Of a DNA stretch of 64,000 bases, positions 59,701-64,000 are shown piece by piece. Below the pieces are notes generated by a model that saw only the letters and a program-made list of their open reading frames with translations, ran no database searches and was not told the DNA's origin. The stretch spans positions 52,948,546-53,012,545 of the forward strand of contig NC_065884.2 of the NCBI RefSeq assembly GCF_932274485.2. The letters are read 5' to 3'. How positions within the stretch are numbered: position 1 is the first letter of the stretch; the number at the start of each line of letters is the position of its first letter. The position numbers were made by a program, and so were the translations under genes. This DNA comes from Patella vulgata (taxonomy: Eukaryota > Mollusca > Gastropoda > Patellidae).

Positions 59701-59754
59701 TATAATTTCACCAACACATCAGTACCACCAAGTTTTAATTTTGGTGGAAATTAA
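41767..59754 (+). CDS. IPO7: Importin-7/8 (karyopherin beta family), complete 28-exon gene
   Basis: This gene encodes a nuclear import receptor that binds RanGTP and cargo (ribosomal proteins, histones, signalling factors in known orthologues). Exons: 41767-41850, 43356-43437, 43845-44001, 44956-45114, 45888-46044, 46961-47050, 47328-47422, 47631-47701, 48158-48260, 48964-49009, 49880-49979, 50938-51131, 51481-51570, 51760-51925, 52304-52345, 53352-53470, 53835-53957, 54332-54398, 54640-54765, 55194-55291, 56050-56142, 56527-56747, 56967-57112, 57796-57864, 58411-58481, 58644-58785, 59239-59355, 59672-59754. All introns are GT-AG and phases join to 1036 codons plus stop (human IPO7 is 1038). 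The importin-N domain is in exons 1-3. Conserved blocks include [20 protein letters not shown] and [19 protein letters not shown]. The acidic stretch typical of IPO7/8 lies near residues 877-950, and the C-terminus is PSSFNFGGN. Invertebrates usually have one IPO7/8 orthologue (fly moleskin), so IPO7 stands for both. Confidence 0.96.
42731..43000 (+). mobile_element. MITE-A fragment, importin-7 intron 1
   Basis: GAGATACATTGTGTAAGATT through GATTATGGTCTTATCC; the right terminus is lost. Confidence 0.72.
44197..44556 (-). mobile_element. SINE-D, full length, importin-7 intron 3
   Basis: Complete head, core and shared 3' motif; the ATTTC tail is short. TTATAGRCAAATTGAAAA (18 bp, one difference) is at 44179-44196 and 44557-44574. 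Antisense to the host gene. Confidence 0.95.
45374..45656 (-). mobile_element. SINE-V in importin-7 intron 4
   Basis: Full-length minus-strand copy flanked by AGTGCTAAA at 45365-45373 and 45657-45665. Antisense to the host gene. The host intron runs 45115-45887. Confidence 0.92.
45824..45877 (+). repeat. 27-bp tandem duplication before importin-7 exon 5
   Basis: ATGTTTGAGGAAGTAAATAA plus ATCCATTT-type remainder is present twice (45824-45850 and 45851-45877), ending ten bases before the exon at 45888. Confidence 0.9.
47742..48045 (-). mobile_element. MITE-A, full length, importin-7 intron 8
   Basis: 304 bp with TTAA at each boundary (47742-47745 and 48042-48045) and clear inverted ends ACATACATTATGCAAGAGG and CCATAATGTATTTTTAA. 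Confidence 0.9.
50005..50575 (-). mobile_element. Element P, reverse, importin-7 intron 11
   Basis: Reverse orientation: tandem units marked by TATGGCCCTTGTTT at 50132 and 50283 (151 bp apart) plus a shortened third, then GCTGCTGTGGGTGTATGTTT and TTGCCTGGCAACCTATCTTT. An open frame of 69 codons here is part of the repeat, not an exon. Confidence 0.7.
50584..50735 (+). mobile_element. MITE-A right-half fragment, importin-7 intron 11
   Basis: From GATCAGTTAATTGATG through GGCCTAAAGAAAGACATGC to GTATAATACATGTTTAC. It abuts the element P copy to its left. Confidence 0.7.
52448..53093. mobile_element. hAT-like non-autonomous transposon, importin-7 intron 15
   Basis: Ends are TAGAGCTGGGTA and, inverted, TACTGCTGGGTA, flanked by exact 8-bp direct repeats AAATATAC (52440-52447 and 53094-53101). 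The 8-bp duplication and RCTGGG ends are hAT hallmarks. A 28-bp tandem duplication lies inside (52594-52621 and 52622-52649). The open frames within are short and show no transposase motif I can name. Confidence 0.82.
55337..55892 (+). mobile_element. MITE-A carrying a nested SINE-V, importin-7 intron 20
   Basis: TTAA at 55337-55340 and 55889-55892, with inverted ends AGATGCGTTATGTAAG and ACATAATGCATGTTTAA. The SINE at 55546-55787 splits it. Confidence 0.88.
55546..55787 (+). mobile_element. SINE-V nested in MITE-A, importin-7 intron 20
   Basis: Head GGTTGGATGGCCGAATGGTTAG, then a deletion that removes the B box, then core and CT tail. It interrupts the MITE-A copy at 55337-55892, so it is younger than that MITE. 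Lacking a B box, it could not be transcribed from its own promoter. Confidence 0.9.
57160..57320 (+). mobile_element. SINE-V, 5'-truncated, importin-7 intron 23
   Basis: Starts in the core and runs to the CT tail with few differences from the consensus. CTCTCCTACCA is at 57149-57159 and 57321-57331, partly overlapping the CT tail. Confidence 0.9.
57983..58384 (+). mobile_element. MITE-A, full length, importin-7 intron 24
   Basis: TTAATGATACATTATGGGAG at the left and GCATAATGTATGTTTAA at the right. Ends 26 bases before exon 25. Closest in its internal part to the copy at 16203. Confidence 0.9.
59403..59537 (+). mobile_element. SINE-V fragment, importin-7 intron 27
   Basis: Degraded core followed by GAAATAAAATTGAACCATGTG, GTTCCGGAATGACCTAG and a CT run. 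Truncated at the 5' side. Confidence 0.8.
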
Positions 59755-59870
59755 CAAGTTGTGTGTGCGATAGTAATATACTATTTGACTGGCTTACTAT
59801 TTTATATTTGAATAAAAAAACTCAACATAAAAGCAGCAAGTGAAATAAACTTCTATTTGAGAAGAAATGA
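59755..59870 (+). terminator. Importin-7 3' UTR with polyadenylation signals
   Basis: AATAAA is at 59811-59816 and again at 59844-59849, 57-90 bases after the stop codon, consistent with a short 3' UTR. Confidence 0.5.
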
Positions 59871-61611
59871 ATAATGTGTGATAGTGACATATTCTTGCTT
59901 CAGCTTAATTCCTTCAAGAACTACTAAAACCAAGACTTTCTCCAGCACAGACACACTGCTAACTAGTCGATATATTTCCTTGCTGCAGTCAAATGATTTT
60001 GTTTTCTTTGGATGTTTGATGCTACACCAAGATTCCACAGGCTACTATTTTCTGTTCCATAATATGTGATACATCTGTGATATTAGCCAATAGATAATAG
60101 ACCTTGTCGTTTCAAGTCCTTGCCTCTTTAGGAAGGGAGATAACTCTCCCGTTATATATTCTATCAGGATGCGCTTTATAAAGTTATTTTGCGATGTGAT
60201 TGTATTTCGTTTCATGTGAATATGTTTATATAAACGAAAGAGTAAAACAAGTGCTATTAATACAAATTTGGGAAGAGACAGACATCCAGACACTGATGTG
60301 TTCAACACCATCTTACCATTCTTATTTAATGCCAGATAATAAGAAGAGAAACAGTACTATTAAGACCCATTTCTAGTTCGATCGTCAAAAGATTATTAAA
60401 TGGCCCAATTTTGCTCATAGTTCAGTATTTGATCTTTGATTAACTCATCAATAGAAGAAAGAAGATACCTACATGTAGTTATAATAAATTTCTAAATAAA
60501 AATGATTCTTTTGAAAACTTGTAGGCTAAATAGGACAATATTAAATTGAGTAGATGTCGTTTCTACAGCCCATGTGGTCTGCATGAAAGTTGTTTCTGGA
60601 ATTTTACTAATAATTATCAGATATACTAATACATGTATTGGCCTATATGTTGCAATGTATGAAATTCCGAAGATTTTTTTTCGTGTAAGAGATTTAAACT
60701 GTGAATGGGTCTTAAAGAAAATCTTAAGTCTATGTCACAATATCACTAAATTACAATAGATTGTTACAGTTGACTTATTTCAATGAATTCTACAATTTTA
60801 TGTAAATTATTTGTATTTTTTACTTTCATTACATGTGTACATTTTCTTCCATCCATATATGTATACACCAATAAAAAAAAAAAAGGAAAAAAAATCTTCT
60901 ATTGAAGAATATAATGACTTAGGCGGTCAACAATAGTTAAAATACAATAAGATTATTTATGCAGTTGAATGAAACACATTGATACTAGATCTACCTCTTG
61001 GTAAATATTGCCTTGTCAGAAATTATTATAAAATAATTTAAAGTCCTAATTGGAGAAATACAATATACAATATGTATTATAAACTGTTTTTGTTGATAAA
61101 AATGGTTTTACTTAATGCAAAATGCGATGGCATTTTTTTTTTTTTTGCAACTGTTACAAAGTTATGTTGACTATTTAATTTAAGAAAATTGACTTGTTAC
61201 TTGAAAATACAAAAAAATTCAAATTGTTGACAATCTGTTTTAACCTGTCATTTTATGCCACTGTGGATGAATAAAATAAAAATAAAATATTTACTGATTT
61301 ATGTTTTGCTAGCTAGAGACTTGAGTTATCAATGTTGTAAAAATCCCTTGTAGAAATATAACAACAAATTGTATGTAGAACTTAAGTTTTGGTAGATATG
61401 GTTGGTATTTAAATGCACACTGTGTCTTCATTGGTAAGTGCAAAATACTGGATGCACCTCTCGGATTTCAGTAGTGTTCATGACTAAGCAAATAAGCCCA
61501 GTCTGTTTCAAGAATTTGCACAGGCACTTGGCAAGACAATGGTAAAGCATAGAAATTATCGCAATGTTAAATTGGGCATTTTCTCAAGTAATTTGTTTTT
61601 GTCTTGGTTAC
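59871..61611. other. Importin-7 3' flank, unassigned
   Basis: AT-rich; poly-A and poly-T runs near 60870 and 61133. Short frames on both strands (60-88 codons) without domain signals. Confidence 0.4.
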
Positions 61612-62018
61612 TTAAACATGCATTATGCAAGAGCTAAATCCGCCTATCGCAGGTCTTTCTTTAGGCCTGAAATCTTATCTAAATTATTAATTAGACATTA
61701 ATTAACTTATCCAGACCATAATCAACTCTCGAGATGTCAACGCTAGCCTTCGATATCAGATGGATTAGAATCCTATATGCTGCAAAAGCTCATTGATAAT
61801 TAAATCAAAACAATGGATAATCGAGACTATGCTTTTTAGCGTACTAACTTTAGTAATGATGAACGAGGCTAGGCAGAAATTTACAAAACTGATATCTCGG
61901 TTCATAGTGGACGAATTTGACTGAAATTTTCAACAAATTACCTTTACATTATCTAGTTTTTAACTATTACAGCGAGAACTGTCAGCTCTTTATCTAATCT
62001 CCCATAATGTATCTTTAA
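61612..62018 (-). mobile_element. MITE-A, full length, reverse
   Basis: TTAAACATGCATTATGCAAG at the left and CCCATAATGTATCTTTAA at the right; TTAA on both sides. Confidence 0.9.
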
Positions 62019-62705
62019 TTCTGTGTAAATTGTTAGGGGAGTGGTAGGGCTATGTTTGTTTGACTATTTGAGCACTTGTGTCTTGTATGAGATGGGGCAA
62101 AATGACCACTTTTGGACTTTGGAAAATCTCATCTAGAACTTTATCTGATACTGATGCACAATATTGGATAATAAATTAAACTGGGGGAAATGTTTGCTGA
62201 AGGCAGTTTGAAATTCTGAATTACATCCACAATGACCAATCCCAAGTTTCTTATCTCTGTCCTGTATTACTTCAGTCTTTTAGCTCAGTCATTTCTGTAT
62301 TGCTTAAACTACATAACACAGGTGACATCAATAAACTTCCACATTAAATGTATGTGCATAAAGTGGACTGGTTTTCCTGTTCTAGTGTGGTGAACATAAA
62401 AATAACCTGCAAAAAATACCATATAAATCTTCAGAAAAGGGGACATGCATGATGATGTTGAACAGCAATCTTATATTCTTTACTTATTTTTATGTAAATA
62501 GTAAGGAATAATTGGACTCCAGTGAAAAATTAAGCGGGTGTTGATACAGGGATGCGTACAAACTTGCACAGTTGAAAAATTAATACTACTGTTAAATGAA
62601 AGGTCAGCTTTATACCATTATAGAGCTAATCTATCTGAATATTTATATAGAAATTTATAGAAATAATCTGACTTGTGTCTCAAATATGTACGTTTTGGGG
62701 AATAT

Positions 62706-62995
62706 ATGAATGAAATGGGGGTGGGTTAATGTGCTACTTTTCTGCACCAAATGGGCTAAAAAAGACAGGCGCATGTATACACCACTGAATTCCACCAGCA
62801 ATATTGCACCAATATCTACCAACGGTCCACTGTTTTTCACACAATCCGAACAACCGGATGATGTTCCCAACCAGAATCTCCGTCCTGCCCCACTGACAGA
62901 GGGATCCACTGTGGAAATACCTGAGCACCTTTCTCGTCAAAGACTTGGATCGAACTTGTAAGCCTGAGCCTTACTCAATGAACACACGTGGCCCT
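62706..62995 (-). mobile_element. SINE-D, old degraded copy
   Basis: GAATGAAATGGGGGTGGG, TGCACCAAATGGGCTAA, ACACAATCCGAACAACCGG and TTGGATCGAAC follow the SINE-D order in minus orientation with heavy divergence. Confidence 0.65.
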
Positions 62996-64000
62996 GTGGG
63001 GATTTAAGGATCAGGCCCCCGGGGGCAAATATTGAAATAATAGCCTTGGCAATAAAATTTATTATACTAATTTACTATACTATTAGTATTATAGACAAAT
63101 AAACAGGAATTTCAGATATGTTGATTTCACTTTAACCAAACAGAAGTTAACAGGGTTATAATATGTTTTCTTTTCTCTATGCTTGAGAAAATACACTTTG
63201 TATCAAAGCATTATTATGACACTATTAGAATTCATGTGTCGTTCGTTTAATAGAGTTAAAATAAACACGTTGGTGTCCAGTAATAAAAGCCCTGGTAAAC
63301 TTGACCAATGAGACACGTGACAGCTGTAAACGTCAGCACACCTCCGGAATTTTAACCAATGAAAAGTGACCTACTTTAATTTGTGCGAGACTAAATTTTA
63401 TGCTTGAGAAGTGCATTATCAAAAGAGTTGGTTGGTATTTAACGTAAATTTATCTCAAAATTTCTTTATTTTAAGGTTTGTACTGGAGTGTAAGAATGTC
63501 TTTGTGCTTTGGATAAATATACACTGTCTTTCTGGATTAAAGGAGAAATAGAATTAGAATAACCGCTGTTGTGTTTTATAGAGTAGAGTGAGGTCAGCCA
63601 TTGTTTTCTGTAAAATAAGTCCAACGGCAACGCTACCAAAAATCGGCTTAACTTTTTCGGCGAGGCGTAAAGCTCGATTTTGCTTCAACTTCTGTTAATA
63701 TTTTTATTTTAGCTAATGCCAATTGCATTTGGTTTCAACCATCAAACCTCTTAATTCTGGGTAGTCTCACCATTCCACCAATACCTTCGAGGTGGACCCG
63801 TCATTTTCTCCATCCATAGTCTTTGTAGTTTCATCCAAATGATTAGCCTAATCTAATCAATGGCTTCATAATACCAATCAGCACTTGAAATGTTCATACC
63901 TTTACATGTATATCAATACTGTATGTTAAAACCAATTAGGATTAGCCCATCTGTTTCGTTTATGATTATGTTCATGTCGTAATGATACAGGGAAACAGTG
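62996..64000. other. Unassigned right end of window
   Basis: 63300-63680 is less AT-rich and has ACACGTGACAGCTG-like E-box words and two reverse CCAAT motifs (ACCAATGA at 63304 and 63355), so it could be a promoter region for a gene to the right. No exon seen. Confidence 0.35.

Noticed and set aside
1-64000. LTR, retroviral, Polinton or LINE elements
   Set aside because: No long terminal repeats, reverse transcriptase, integrase, capsid or polymerase-like frames were recognised on either strand.

Overview
This is AT-rich metazoan nuclear DNA, most likely from a mollusc and probably a gastropod. That reading rests on vertebrate-like multi-exon genes with GT-AG introns, dense tRNA-headed SINEs with CT or ATTTC tails, many MITEs, and a tandem-core element resembling bivalve pearl elements. 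The species is inferred, not proven. I saw no prokaryotic features, rRNA, true tRNA genes, CRISPR arrays or retrovirus-like elements.

Three host genes can be supported. (1) 29304-30446 (+) is a complete, intronless CDS for mitochondrial 3-hydroxyisobutyryl-CoA hydrolase (HIBCH, 380 aa, valine catabolism). (2) 38873-39381 (-) holds two consecutive exons of a VAMP8-like R-SNARE; its first and probably its last coding exons were not found. (3) 41767-59754 (+) is a complete importin-7/8 gene. Its 28 coding exons join without a phase error into 1036 codons, close to human IPO7 in length and sequence. The R-SNARE and importin genes are divergently oriented. The three genes act in unrelated processes (amino acid breakdown, vesicle fusion, nuclear import), so no operon-like logic applies.

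Region by region: 1-29 kb is gene-poor and consists of layered repeats plus unassigned AT-rich DNA. 29.3-30.8 kb is HIBCH. 31-38.8 kb is mostly SINEs and a tandem-core repeat. 38.9-59.8 kb carries the R-SNARE and importin genes, with ten importin introns containing recognisable elements. 59.8-64 kb is the importin 3' flank with a MITE and an old SINE.

The repeats fall into recurring families named here for convenience. SINE-V: tRNA head, a core resembling the V-SINE central domain, and a CT tail. SINE-D: tRNA head, a core resembling the Deu domain, and an ATTTC tail. MITE-A: TTAA target and TIR TTAAAGATACATTATG. Element P: pearl-like, with a tandem core of exactly 150-bp units. Element T: a tandem core of about 147-bp units. 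Element C: TIR with CTCCCACRAAACCAGG. Repeat E. Several single-copy TIR elements are also present (hAT-like, pogo-like, a foldback element and two unclassified). The most notable pattern is that SINE-V and SINE-D, which differ in head and core, end in the same 3' motif (GGACGTTAAACCCCATTTC), suggesting a shared reverse-transcriptase partner.
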